From Pedobacter polysacchareus (GTDB lineage: Bacteria > Bacteroidota > Bacteroidia > Sphingobacteriales > Sphingobacteriaceae): a stretch of DNA of 64,000 nucleotides. Positions 25,100-33,650 of this stretch are shown here, piece after piece. A program made the position numbers and the translations under genes. The first letter of the stretch is position 1. Each line of letters opens with the position of its first letter. The stretch lies in assembly GCF_019802255.1 (NCBI RefSeq), contig NZ_JAHYSS010000007.1, positions 124,001 through 188,000 on the forward strand. The letters run 5' to 3'. The notes under the pieces were generated by a model that ran no database searches, was not told the origin of the DNA, and saw nothing but the letters and a program-made list of their open reading frames with translations.

Positions 25100-26270
25100 G
25101 TGCCTGTTTGATATCCCCAAGGATATCATTGATGTGCTCCAGGCCAATTGACAAACGAACAGATCCTTGTTCAATACCAACCTCTAACCTTTGCTCTTCC
25201 GTTAATTTGGAGTGAGTACTGGTTGCAGGGTGTGTAGCGATAGATCTGGTATCTCCAAGATTTGCAGAGATAGAGAACATTTTCAAGCTGTCCATGAATT
25301 TACCAGCAGCAGCTGCACCACCTTCAATGACCAATGTCACAATACCACCACCTTGTTTCATTTGCTTTTTAGCAATGTCATATTGAGGATGGGAAGGCAG
25401 GAAAGGATACCTCACCTTTTTAATGCGGGGATGGCTTTCTAAGAATTCTGCTACTTTCAACGCATTTTCGCAATGTCTGTCCATACGAACAGCTAGTGTT
25501 TCTAAACTTTTCGATAGCAACCAGGCATTGAACGGCGACATTGCCGGGCCACTGTGTCTGGCGAAAGCTTCAATTTCTCCAATCAGTGCATGTGACCCTA
25601 AAATCACACCACCTAGTGTACGACCTTGTCCGTCGATAAATTTAGTGGCCGAGTGGATAGAGATGTCTGCACCCAATTTAATCGGCTGCTGCAGATATGG
25701 TGTAGCAAAACAGTTGTCTACCACCAACAATACACCATGTTTTTTTGCCAGTTGCGCCAACCATTCCAGGTCGATAATATCGATTCCAGGGTTAGAAGGC
25801 GTTTCTACAAAGATGATTTTTGTATTTGGCTGAATCCCCTGCTCCATTTGTTCTGGTTTATCCAGATCCGCATAGGTATAGCTGATTCCCCATTTCGGAA
25901 AAATATTATTCAGTAACTGGTGTGTAGATCCAAAAACAGATCTGCTGGCCAGTACGTGATCGCCAGATTGTAAAAAGGCAGCAAAAGTGGTAAAAATAGC
26001 AGCCATACCGGTTGCCGTTACCCATCCTGATTCTGCACCTTCTAAAACGGCCATTTTATCAATTAATTCAGAAGTATTCGGATTGGCATAACGGCTGTAA
26101 ACGTTGCCTTCCTTCTCATTTGCAAACAAAGCGCGCATTTCTTCTGAGTCGTCAAATTTATAACTTGAAGTCAGGTACAAGGGCACAGAATGCTCTTTAA
26201 AATGGGTTCTCTCGGCTTGTAAGCGTATGGCCAGGGTCTCGAAATTCTCTTCTTGATTCTCTTCTTGCAT
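25092..26270 (-). CDS. metZ: O-succinylhomoserine sulfhydrylase (MetZ-type PLP enzyme)
   Basis: 392 residues from the ATG at 26268-26270, normal for this Cys/Met-metabolism PLP family. An ATG 33 codons upstream would overlap the OsmC gene and add unrelated residues. Visible motifs are YSRYANPNTSEL, SGWVTATGMAAI, VVDNCFATPYLQ and the PLP lysine in HSATKFIDGQGRTLGG. The IDGQGR context favours sulfhydrylase over cystathionine gamma-synthase, but family members interconvert and this is moderately certain. The enzyme would make homocysteine for methionine. It is third in the ispE-osmC-metZ operon, 4 bases after the OsmC stop. Confidence 0.83.
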   Translation of the reverse strand: MQEENQEENFETLAIRLQAERTHFKEHSVPLYLTSSYKFDDSEEMRALFANEKEGNVYSRYANPNTSELIDKMAVLEGAESGWVTATGMAAIFTTFAAFLQSGDHVLASRSVFGSTHQLLNNIFPKWGISYTYADLDKPEQMEQGIQPNTKIIFVETPSNPGIDIIDLEWLAQLAKKHGVLLVVDNCFATPYLQQPIKLGADISIHSATKFIDGQGRTLGGVILGSHALIGEIEAFARHSGPAMSPFNAWLLSKSLETLAVRMDRHCENALKVAEFLESHPRIKKVRYPFLPSHPQYDIAKKQMKQGGGIVTLVIEGGAAAAGKFMDSLKMFSISANLGDTRSIATHPATSTHSKLTEEQRLEVGIEQGSVRLSIGLEHINDILGDIKQALS

Positions 26271-26274
26271 TTTG

Positions 26275-26691
26275 TTAGTGATGAATAGTATATGTAAAGT
26301 TGATGGTTGCTGATCTTCCCAAAATATTGGATACCGAGCAGTATTTATCGAAAGTAAGGGCCAATGCACGTTCTACTTTTTGTACGTTTAAAGCACCATA
26401 CAGGTCGAAATGAATGTTGATCACGTCAAATATCGGAGGCATTTCTTCTGTTTTTCTGGAAGCCTTGATTTTGATTTTCACATCATCCAGTGGTTCTTTT
26501 TGTTTAGTGAGGACATTGACCATGTCGATTCCGCTGCATCCCCCAAGGCCAATCAGCAGCATCTCCATTGGGCGGAAACCTTTTCCTTCACCACCGATTT
26601 CCGGCTTTGCATCCAGTTCTACCTTAAAACCGCTAGAATTTTCTGCTTCAAAATTAAATTTATCGTTTTTTCTTATCAGGTTGATTTCCAT
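26275..26691 (-). CDS. OsmC-family protein
   Basis: 138 residues, usual for OsmC/Ohr. The two redox cysteines are in GLGGCSGIDMVNVLTKQ and FDKYCSVSNILG; the order and spacing match the YhfA-like branch of OsmC. Members reduce organic or lipid hydroperoxides with thiols. No signal peptide, so it is cytoplasmic. It lies between ispE (6 bases away) and metZ (4 bases away). Co-expression with a sulfur-metabolism enzyme is plausible but the functional link is not proven. Confidence 0.85.
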   Translation of the reverse strand: MEINLIRKNDKFNFEAENSSGFKVELDAKPEIGGEGKGFRPMEMLLIGLGGCSGIDMVNVLTKQKEPLDDVKIKIKASRKTEEMPPIFDVINIHFDLYGALNVQKVERALALTFDKYCSVSNILGRSATINFTYTIHH

Positions 26692-26697
26692 AATTCA

Positions 26698-27501
26698 CTA
26701 AACGTTATAAAATACTTTATTGGTTCTTTCGAGTTCAAGAAGTTGCACTGGTGCTTCAAAAATTGCGTAAACCGCAGATCCGCTGCCACTCATTGAAGCA
26801 TAGATTGCGCCTTGCTGGTAAAGACTCGTTTTGATGGCTTCAACTTCGGGGTACTTCAAAAACACAGTAGCCTCGAAATCATTTTTCAGATTCGCTTTCC
26901 AATCCCTCAAAGGCAAATGTATTAAATCTTTTACCGATGTCCCAGTATCAGCTACCATTATTCCTGCATAAGCCTCAGCAGTGGAGATGTGAATATCCGG
27001 CTTTACTAAAACCAGAAAATAAGCAGAAAGATCTATCTGAATATCAGTAAATTCATCACCTTTTCCTTCTGCATATTTAGGCTCATTTTGAATAAAAAAA
27101 GCACAATCGGCACCAAGCTGTCTGGCATAATCCTCCAATTGCGGAATAGAAAGCCCTAATTTGAACTTGTCATTCAGTAGTTTCAGGATAAAAGCACCAT
27201 CGGCAGAGCCGCCACCTAGTCCCGCACCTACCGGAATATTTTTCAATAAGCAAATGTGCTGCGCAGGAAGGTCAAAGTCCTGTTTCAGCAACTGATACGC
27301 TTTCAAACAAATATTGTCTGTGGTAGCACCTGGAACCTCAATACCTTCGATAGTACAGCTCAAAATGTCTGCATCAAGGCATTCGACTACGTCGTAAAGC
27401 TTTACCGGATAAAATACGGTTTCAATATTATGATATCCATCGGCACGTTTCCCGGTGATCCGTAACCCTAGATTAATTTTAGCATTCGCAAAAGCAAGCA
27501 T
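26698..27501 (-). CDS. ispE: 4-diphosphocytidyl-2-C-methyl-D-erythritol kinase IspE
   Basis: 267 residues, slightly short of E. coli IspE (283). GHMP-kinase signatures are intact: ANAKINLGLRI at the N-terminus, the phosphate loop PVGAGLGGGSADGA (90-103) and SMSGSGSAVYAIF near the C-terminus. The catalytic pair is Lys8 and the Asp in LGADCAFFI. It phosphorylates CDP-ME in the non-mevalonate isoprenoid pathway. It is first of the operon with osmC and metZ. A TAAGTTTG element (minus strand, 27521-27528) stands 20 bases upstream and probably marks the promoter. Confidence 0.92.
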   Translation of the reverse strand: MLAFANAKINLGLRITGKRADGYHNIETVFYPVKLYDVVECLDADILSCTIEGIEVPGATTDNICLKAYQLLKQDFDLPAQHICLLKNIPVGAGLGGGSADGAFILKLLNDKFKLGLSIPQLEDYARQLGADCAFFIQNEPKYAEGKGDEFTDIQIDLSAYFLVLVKPDIHISTAEAYAGIMVADTGTSVKDLIHLPLRDWKANLKNDFEATVFLKYPEVEAIKTSLYQQGAIYASMSGSGSAVYAIFEAPVQLLELERTNKVFYNV

Positions 27502-27520
27502 CTATTCTTATTTTATAAGA

Positions 27521-27528
27521 CAAACTTA
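27521..27528 (-). promoter_or_regulatory. Candidate -7 element for the ispE-osmC-metZ operon
   Basis: TAAGTTTG on the minus strand matches the Bacteroidota -7 consensus TAnnTTTG. A TTG (27552-27554) lies 23 bases further upstream, at the long end of allowed spacing. Confidence 0.45.
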
Positions 27529-27604
27529 CAAAATCAAATTTCCCATTTGGACAAGTACTTAGGAAAATGAAAATATTTTCAGAAAAATTGAGGAATTGCA
27601 TGGT

Positions 27605-27762
27605 TTGTGGTCGGGTATTGTTCGGGAAGAGAAGGGCGTTGGTATAGGGTCCGCGTAGGGTTCCGATGGGGTTGACGTAGGGTTGTTATAGTCTCCACTA
27701 TCCGAACCCTATAGCAACCCCATACAAACCCCATAGCAATGCACTTCTCTTCCCAACCACAA
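27605..27762. repeat. 158 bp inverted element made of 11 bp G-rich units
   Basis: Left arm: outer TTGTGGT (27605-27611), a 22-base flank (27624-27645), then four contiguous 11-mers at 27646-27656, 27657-27667, 27668-27678 and 27679-27689, all fitting RGGGTYNNNRT. A short apex (about 27690-27699) follows. The right arm is the reverse complement in pattern: three 11-mers (27700-27710, 27711-27721, 27722-27732), the 22-base flank (27733-27754; 18 of 22 identical to the left flank when inverted) and ACCACAA (27756-27762). The open frame crossing it (27579-27773) looks like translated repeat and is not a gene. The element lies between ispE and thyA, which are divergently transcribed. Confidence 0.75.
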
Positions 27763-27916
27763 GTACAGCACATTCCCTGAAGAATAATTCCTACTTTTGC
27801 AGCGGCTGATCACAAAATGAGGATTAATCCAGCCTTTTCCTAAAAACATCCTGCGAAAAACTGTAAAAATACTATCTTGCAGGAGTCGCAGGCCGACAAA
27901 AGAAGCTTGCCAACAG

Positions 27917-28711
27917 ATGAAACAATATTTAGACTTAATGCAGCACGTGCTGGATCATGGCACACAAAAACATGACCGTACCGGAACAGGAACCATCAGC
28001 GTTTTTGGTTACCAGATGAGGTTTAACCTTCAGGAAGGCTTTCCTATGGTGACGACCAAGAAATTACACCTGAAATCCATCATTCATGAACTGATCTGGT
28101 TTTTAAGCGGAGATACCAATATCAAATATCTGAAAGATAATGGCGTGAAAATCTGGGACGAATGGGCGGATGCCGATGGCAACCTTGGCCCTGTTTATGG
28201 TTCACAGTGGCGTTCCTGGCCAACACCTGATGGCCGTAAGATCGACCAGATCAGCCAAATCATCAACACTATAAAAAACAACCCGGATTCCAGAAGGATT
28301 ATCGTATCCGCATGGAATGTGGCGGATATTGAAGAAATGGCTTTACCTCCTTGCCATGCCTTTTTCCAGTTTTATGTGGCAGATGGTAAACTCAGCTGTC
28401 AATTGTACCAAAGAAGTGCAGATATCTTTTTGGGAGTTCCGTTTAATATCGCATCTTACGCCTTGTTGACCATGATGGTTGCCCAGGTATGTGGATTGGA
28501 ATACGGAGATTTTATTCATACCCTTGGTGATGCCCATTTATACAATAACCATATAGACCAGGCCAGACTGCAATTGAGCAGGGAGCCAAAAAAATTACCG
28601 CTCATGAAGATTAACCCAGAGGTCAAAGACCTGATGGATTTTAAATTTGAAGATTTTAACCTGGAGGGTTACGAACCACATCCTCACATTAAAGGAGCTG
28701 TGGCCGTATGA
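27917..28711 (+). CDS. thyA: Thymidylate synthase
   Basis: 264 residues, the same length as E. coli ThyA. The nucleophile Cys146 is in LPPCHAFFQFYV, the phosphate-binding RSADIFLGVPFNIASYALL segment is complete, and HTLGDAHLYNNHIDQ closes the folate site. The enzyme methylates dUMP to dTMP using methylenetetrahydrofolate. The DHFR gene overlaps its stop by 4 bases (ATGA), so the two are a classic coupled pair in which DHFR regenerates the dihydrofolate formed. There is no thyX in view. Confidence 0.96.
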   Translation: MKQYLDLMQHVLDHGTQKHDRTGTGTISVFGYQMRFNLQEGFPMVTTKKLHLKSIIHELIWFLSGDTNIKYLKDNGVKIWDEWADADGNLGPVYGSQWRSWPTPDGRKIDQISQIINTIKNNPDSRRIIVSAWNVADIEEMALPPCHAFFQFYVADGKLSCQLYQRSADIFLGVPFNIASYALLTMMVAQVCGLEYGDFIHTLGDAHLYNNHIDQARLQLSREPKKLPLMKINPEVKDLMDFKFEDFNLEGYEPHPHIKGAVAV

Positions 28712-29193
28712 TCGTTTCCATTGTAGTCGCCATTGCCGAAGATAATGCCATCGGTAAAGACAACCAATTGTTATGGCACCTGCCAGCAGACTTAAAACAT
28801 TTTAAAGACATTACCAGTGGACATACCATCATCATGGGCAGAAAAACCTATGATTCTATCGGCAGGCCACTTCCCAACAGACGTAATATTGTGATTACCA
28901 GAAACACCGGATTGGAGCTTCCGGGAACAGAAATCACCAATAGTCTGGAGGAAGCACTGGCACTTTGCGAAGGTACGGAAGAAGTATTCATTATCGGTGG
29001 TGCCGAACTCTACAAGCATGCTTTAGCCGCCACAAACCGGATTTACCTGACCAGAGTGCATCAAACCTACGAAGCAGACACTTTCTTTCCGGAAATTGAT
29101 CTGGAAGAATGGACTGAGCTGAGTAAGGAAAAGCATCTTCCAGATGAGAAAAACAAGGTCGCTTATACGTTTTCAACACTTGAACGCAAATAG
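28708..29193 (+). CDS. folA: Dihydrofolate reductase
   Basis: 161 residues, close to E. coli FolA (159). The segment IVVAIAEDNAIGKDNQLLWHLPADL holds the Met20-type loop region, and Asp28 stands at the catalytic acid position. GHTIIMGRKTYDSIGRPLPNR and EVFIIGGAELYKHAL form the NADPH site. It reduces dihydrofolate to tetrahydrofolate. The start overlaps the thyA stop by 4 bases, so translation is coupled. The gap before secDF holds a candidate -7 element. Confidence 0.95.
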   Translation: MIVSIVVAIAEDNAIGKDNQLLWHLPADLKHFKDITSGHTIIMGRKTYDSIGRPLPNRRNIVITRNTGLELPGTEITNSLEEALALCEGTEEVFIIGGAELYKHALAATNRIYLTRVHQTYEADTFFPEIDLEEWTELSKEKHLPDEKNKVAYTFSTLERK

Positions 29194-29247
29194 TTAAGCG
29201 CCCATAATAAAAAATTGAGAAGGTAGTCTATTATTTAAAAAAATAAT

Positions 29248-29255
29248 TAGATTTG
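29248..29255 (+). promoter_or_regulatory. Candidate -7 element for secDF
   Basis: TAGATTTG matches TAnnTTTG and lies 51 bases before the secDF ATG. The same octamer occurs upstream of fbaA. No well-placed -33 TTTG is present. Confidence 0.4.
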
Positions 29256-29306
29256 CCGACTTGTTAAAAAAATATATAGCTTATATAGACTAATAATTAC
29301 AAACAA

Positions 29307-32264
29307 ATGCAGGGTAAAGGTTTTATTAAATTTATGGCAATACTTCTAGGTATTGTCTGTGTGTATTCTCTCTCATTCAACTTTGTCACTTCGAAAGTTG
29401 AAAAAGACGCAAAGGCTTATGCCAAAGGAGACTTAGATAAGGAAAAAGCTTATTTAGATTCTATGGCCACAGTGCCGGTTTATCCTGTTTTTGGATTTAA
29501 CTACCAGTTCTGTAAAGAAAAAGAAATTAACCTTGGGCTAGACCTTAAAGGTGGGATGAACGTAACGATGGAAATCTCGTTAGCGGAACTGGTTAAATCT
29601 TTAGCTGGTAATCCTGATGATGCTAATTTCAACAAAGCATTAGCAATTGCTCAAGAGAAACTAAACGCTGGTGGAAAAGATTTCATCGCCATATTTGTAG
29701 ATGAGTTTGAGAAACTTTCTCCAAATGTGAAATTGGCTGACTACTTTTCAAATCAGGACAACGCTAAATTGCTTAAAGCTAATGCCAGCAATTCGGATGT
29801 TAAAAATTATTTGTCTAAAGAAGCAACAAGTGCGATAGATCGTTCTTTCGTGATCATCAGAAGCCGTATCGATGGTTTCGGTGTGGTAAGTCCTAACATG
29901 CAGAAACAAGAAGGTACGAACCGTATCCTGATTGAGATGCCAGGTGTTCAGGATAAAGAAAGGGTTCACAAATTATTGCAAGGATCTGCAGAATTACAAT
30001 TCTGGCAGGTATACAACAATGAGGAAGTGTATCCAGTATTAGAAAACATCAACAAGACTTTAGCTGCCACTTTAAAAACTACTGATGTAGCTCCAGCAGG
30101 TACTGATACCACTGCCGCTAAATCGGAAAGTAAATTGGCTGGTCTTGCTAAAAATAAAGACACTAAAGATTCTGCAGCGGTTAAAAACAAAGACCTTGCG
30201 AAATCTAACCCATTGTTCTCTGTATTAAACGTGCCTACTTACCAAGGTGAAAACGGTCAGACGTCATTACGTCCAGGACCAGTTGTAGGTTGGGTAGCTC
30301 AAAAAGATACGGCTAAAGTAAACTCTTATTTCAAAAGATCAGAAGTAGCTTCTATCATTCCTCAGAGTTTCAAATTCATGTGGAGTGTGAAACCAATGGA
30401 CGTTTCGACGACTGGTGGTGCTAAGATTTTCGAATTGTATGCGATCAAATCTACTTCAATGGATGGCAAACCAGATTTAGGTGGTGATGCAATCAGCGAT
30501 GCCCGTCATGATTACGATCAGAAAGGCAGACCAGAAGTAACCATGTACATGACTGGTGATGGTGCTACGAAATGGAAAAAAATTACTGCAGAAGCAGCAG
30601 CAGATCCAAACAACAAAAAATCTATTGCAATTGTATTAGACAACACGGTTTACTCTGCACCAACTGTACAGAACGAAATTCCTAACGGTATCTCTTCTAT
30701 CACTGGTAACTTCACTGTAAACGATACACAAGATTTAGCCAACATCTTAAAAGCAGGTAAGCTTCCAGCTCCAGCTAGAATCGTTGGTGAGTTCGTGGTT
30801 GGTCCTTCTCTAGGTGAAGTAGCAATCCATGACGGTTTAATCTCTTTCGTACTTGCCTTCGTGGTAATCTTGGTATTCATGGCTTTATATTACAATAAAG
30901 CAGGATGGGTAGCTAACCTTGCGTTAGTGATCAACTTATTCTTCATCATGGGTATCCTGGTTTCACTAGGTGCAGTATTGACCTTGCCAGGTATCGCAGG
31001 TATCGTATTGGTAATCGGTTTATCCGTAGATGCGAACATCCTGATCTTCGAACGTGTAAGAGAAGAGCTGACCTTAGGTAAACCAACTCCGGTTGCAATC
31101 AAAGAAGGTTTCAAACATGCGATGTCTTCTATCATTGACTCGAACGTTACAGTATTTGTATTAGGTGCGATCCTTTACATCTTCGGTACTGGTCCGGTTC
31201 AAGGTTTTGCAACGACACTTTGTATTGGTATTCTTTCGTCATTATTCTGTGCGGTATTGATCTCACGTTTAGTCTTCGATTGGTTATTAGAGAAAAAATC
31301 AAACATTACTTTCGGTAATAAATACACCATTCACGCCTTCAAAAACATCGCGTTTAACTTCGTTGGACATAGAAAAATCTATTACAGCATTTCTACTGCG
31401 ATCATCGTATTAGGTTTCATCTTCTACTTCAAAAATGGTGGATTGAACTTAGGTATCGACTTTAAAGGTGGTAGAACTTATATCGTTCACTTCGATAAAG
31501 GAATGGAAACGGAAGATGTAAAAGCAAAATTAGCAGCGGTATTCCCTGAGTCGGAAACTGTAGTTAAAACTGCTGGTGCAAACAACGAATTGAAAATCAC
31601 CACTACTTATCACATCACTGATCAAGACAATGGTGCGGATAAATTGGTAGAAAAAGCCCTTCAGGAAGGTCTTGCTAAAACAGGTGTTCCTTATAAAATT
31701 GAAAGTAATGAGAAGGTAGGTCCTATCATTGCAAGTGACATCGTTTACGGAGCTTACGGAGCAATCCTGTTCTCTTGTTTAGTGATGTTTATCTATATCG
31801 TAGTGAGGTTCAAGAAACTGAATTATGGTTTAGGAGCGGTGATCGCGTTATTCCATGACGTGTTATTAGTACTATCTTTCTACACGATTTTAGACGGTGT
31901 GCTTCCATTCTCATTAGAGATTGGCCAGGATTTCATCGCGGCGATCTTAACGGTAATGGGTTATACCATGACGGAAACTGTAGTTGTATTTGACCGTATC
32001 CGTGAGAAATTAGCGGAAACCGGAAAAGAAGACTTACATGGTGAAGAACGTAATAAACTGATCAACTTTGCCCTAAACAGCACATTGAGTCGTACTATTT
32101 TGACTTCATTAACGGTGTTCTTCGTATTACTTGTGATCTTCATCTTCGGTGGCGCAAGTATCCGCGGATTTATCTTCGCACTATTGATCGGTCGTATCAT
32201 CGGTACCTACTCTTCATTGTGTATCTCTACCCCTATCGTTATTGATTTAGGTAAGAACAAATAA
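29307..32264 (+). CDS. secDF: Protein translocase subunit SecDF (fused)
   Basis: 985 residues: SecD and SecF joined in one chain. The SecD part (about 1-640) has an N-terminal membrane helix, the conserved GLDLKGGMNVTM motif (about 77-88), a large periplasmic P1 domain with a lineage-specific Ala/Lys/Ser insertion (about 255-300), and a membrane block with GIAGIVLVIGLSVDANILIFERVREEL. The SecF part (about 660-985) repeats the pattern with LGIDFKGGRTYIV and VMGYTMTETVVVFDRIREKL. SecDF uses the proton gradient to pull secreted proteins across after SecA. The fusion is normal for Bacteroidota. The gene ends in a strong terminator (32287-32314). Confidence 0.95.
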   Translation: MQGKGFIKFMAILLGIVCVYSLSFNFVTSKVEKDAKAYAKGDLDKEKAYLDSMATVPVYPVFGFNYQFCKEKEINLGLDLKGGMNVTMEISLAELVKSLAGNPDDANFNKALAIAQEKLNAGGKDFIAIFVDEFEKLSPNVKLADYFSNQDNAKLLKANASNSDVKNYLSKEATSAIDRSFVIIRSRIDGFGVVSPNMQKQEGTNRILIEMPGVQDKERVHKLLQGSAELQFWQVYNNEEVYPVLENINKTLAATLKTTDVAPAGTDTTAAKSESKLAGLAKNKDTKDSAAVKNKDLAKSNPLFSVLNVPTYQGENGQTSLRPGPVVGWVAQKDTAKVNSYFKRSEVASIIPQSFKFMWSVKPMDVSTTGGAKIFELYAIKSTSMDGKPDLGGDAISDARHDYDQKGRPEVTMYMTGDGATKWKKITAEAAADPNNKKSIAIVLDNTVYSAPTVQNEIPNGISSITGNFTVNDTQDLANILKAGKLPAPARIVGEFVVGPSLGEVAIHDGLISFVLAFVVILVFMALYYNKAGWVANLALVINLFFIMGILVSLGAVLTLPGIAGIVLVIGLSVDANILIFERVREELTLGKPTPVAIKEGFKHAMSSIIDSNVTVFVLGAILYIFGTGPVQGFATTLCIGILSSLFCAVLISRLVFDWLLEKKSNITFGNKYTIHAFKNIAFNFVGHRKIYYSISTAIIVLGFIFYFKNGGLNLGIDFKGGRTYIVHFDKGMETEDVKAKLAAVFPESETVVKTAGANNELKITTTYHITDQDNGADKLVEKALQEGLAKTGVPYKIESNEKVGPIIASDIVYGAYGAILFSCLVMFIYIVVRFKKLNYGLGAVIALFHDVLLVLSFYTILDGVLPFSLEIGQDFIAAILTVMGYTMTETVVVFDRIREKLAETGKEDLHGEERNKLINFALNSTLSRTILTSLTVFFVLLVIFIFGGASIRGFIFALLIGRIIGTYSSLCISTPIVIDLGKNK

Positions 32265-32286
32265 GAAATCTAAATATTTATTGATT

Positions 32287-32314
32287 AAAGGCACCCTTTT
32301 TGGGTGCCTTTTTT
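32287..32314 (+). terminator. Rho-independent terminator after secDF
   Basis: AAAGGCACCC (32287-32296), a five-T loop and GGGTGCCTTT (32302-32311), followed by more T. It starts 22 bases past the secDF stop. Confidence 0.92.
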
Positions 32315-32345
32315 GTTATCAGTATATTTAAGAAACTCAAATACT

Positions 32346-33650
32346 ATGGAGCAACACTTTCCGAAAGGCAGCAAAACAAGAATAGTCATTGTAGGTGGCG
32401 GATTTGGTGGGATTGAATTAGCGAAAAAACTAAGAGATAAAGAGATAGAAGTGATCATGGTAGATAAACATAACTACCATACTTTTCAGCCATTATTGTA
32501 TCAGGTAGCGACCGGTGGATTAGAAGCCGACTCTATCGCCTTCCCCCTCCGCAAGATTTTTAAAGGTCAGAAAAACCTGACTTTCCGTGTGGCGGAAGTG
32601 AGTGCTGTTGATCCCTTGAATAATTGCATCCATACGAGTATCGGCACCATTGATTACGACCATTTGGTAATCGCTACGGGCTCTACCAGCAATTTCTTCG
32701 GGCAAGATGAGATTCAGGAAAATGCCATGCCGATGAAATCCATTCCAGAAGCTTTAAATCTGAGAAGTTTGATCCTTCAAAATTTAGAAGCTGCACAGAT
32801 TGCCCCGGATCCTTCTGTGGCGAATGAACTGCTGACTTTTGTAGTCGTGGGTGGTGGTCCTACCGGAGTGGAAACCGCCGGTGCCATTGCCGAGCTTAAA
32901 AAACATGTGTTAAAAAGTGATTATCCAGAACTGGATATCGATAAGGTACGCATTTATCTGATTGAAGGTTCTCCAGAATTATTGGGTGCCATGTCGCCCC
33001 AGGCTTCCAAAAAAGCACGCCTGTTTTTAACAGAGTTAGGCGTCAATATTATGACGGAAGCGAGAGTGCAATCTTTTAATGGCAAAATGCTAACCCTCGC
33101 AGATGGACAGCAGATTGGCTCTTCCAACGTGATCTGGTCTGCAGGTGTAAAAGGTGTGGTACTGGAGGGCTTAAATCCGGAGATCATTGTTCGTGGCAAT
33201 CGTTTAAAGGTGGATGAAATCAATAAAGTGGATGGTTACGCCAATATTTACGCCATAGGCGATGTTGCTGCAATGATCACGACAGAATTTCCTAATGGAC
33301 ATCCAGGCGTTGCTCCTGCTGCCATTCAGCAAGGAAGGCAGTTGGCAGGAAACTTATTGAATATCATTGAAAAGAAAACCACCGTTAATTTTAAATATAA
33401 GGATAAAGGGGCTATGGCCACGGTAGGTCGCAACCGTGCAGTTGTTGATTTACATAACATTAGATTTCAAGGGGTATTCGCGTGGTTTACCTGGATGTTT
33501 GTACATTTGATGACACTCGTTGGCTTTAGAAATAAACTCGTGGTTTTTGTAAACTGGGTTTGGAGTTATTTCAGCTACGATCGTGGCACAAGATTGATTA
33601 TCCGACCGTATTACAAGAAAATAAAGCATGAACCAGCAAAAGTCGATTAA
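32346..33650 (+). CDS. Type II NADH dehydrogenase (NDH-2-like FAD oxidoreductase)
   Basis: 434 residues from the ATG at 32346. The open frame extends to 32304, but that start sits inside the secDF terminator. Two Rossmann folds are seen: FAD-binding IVGGGFGGIELAKKL and NAD-binding FVVVGGGPTGVETAGAIAEL. IYAIGDVA is the second FAD motif, and AAIQQGRQLAGNL follows. The C-terminus (FAWFTWMFVHLMTLVGFRNKLVVFVNWVWSY) is hydrophobic, as in membrane-associated NDH-2. The enzyme would pass electrons from NADH to menaquinone without pumping protons. It overlaps the HMG-CoA lyase gene by 23 bases. Confidence 0.86.
   Translation: MEQHFPKGSKTRIVIVGGGFGGIELAKKLRDKEIEVIMVDKHNYHTFQPLLYQVATGGLEADSIAFPLRKIFKGQKNLTFRVAEVSAVDPLNNCIHTSIGTIDYDHLVIATGSTSNFFGQDEIQENAMPMKSIPEALNLRSLILQNLEAAQIAPDPSVANELLTFVVVGGGPTGVETAGAIAELKKHVLKSDYPELDIDKVRIYLIEGSPELLGAMSPQASKKARLFLTELGVNIMTEARVQSFNGKMLTLADGQQIGSSNVIWSAGVKGVVLEGLNPEIIVRGNRLKVDEINKVDGYANIYAIGDVAAMITTEFPNGHPGVAPAAIQQGRQLAGNLLNIIEKKTTVNFKYKDKGAMATVGRNRAVVDLHNIRFQGVFAWFTWMFVHLMTLVGFRNKLVVFVNWVWSYFSYDRGTRLIIRPYYKKIKHEPAKVD

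Noticed and set aside
27579..27773. 64-residue minus-strand open frame between ispE and thyA
   Set aside because: It lies exactly on the 11 bp repeat element and its residues are translated repeat with no protein-like composition.
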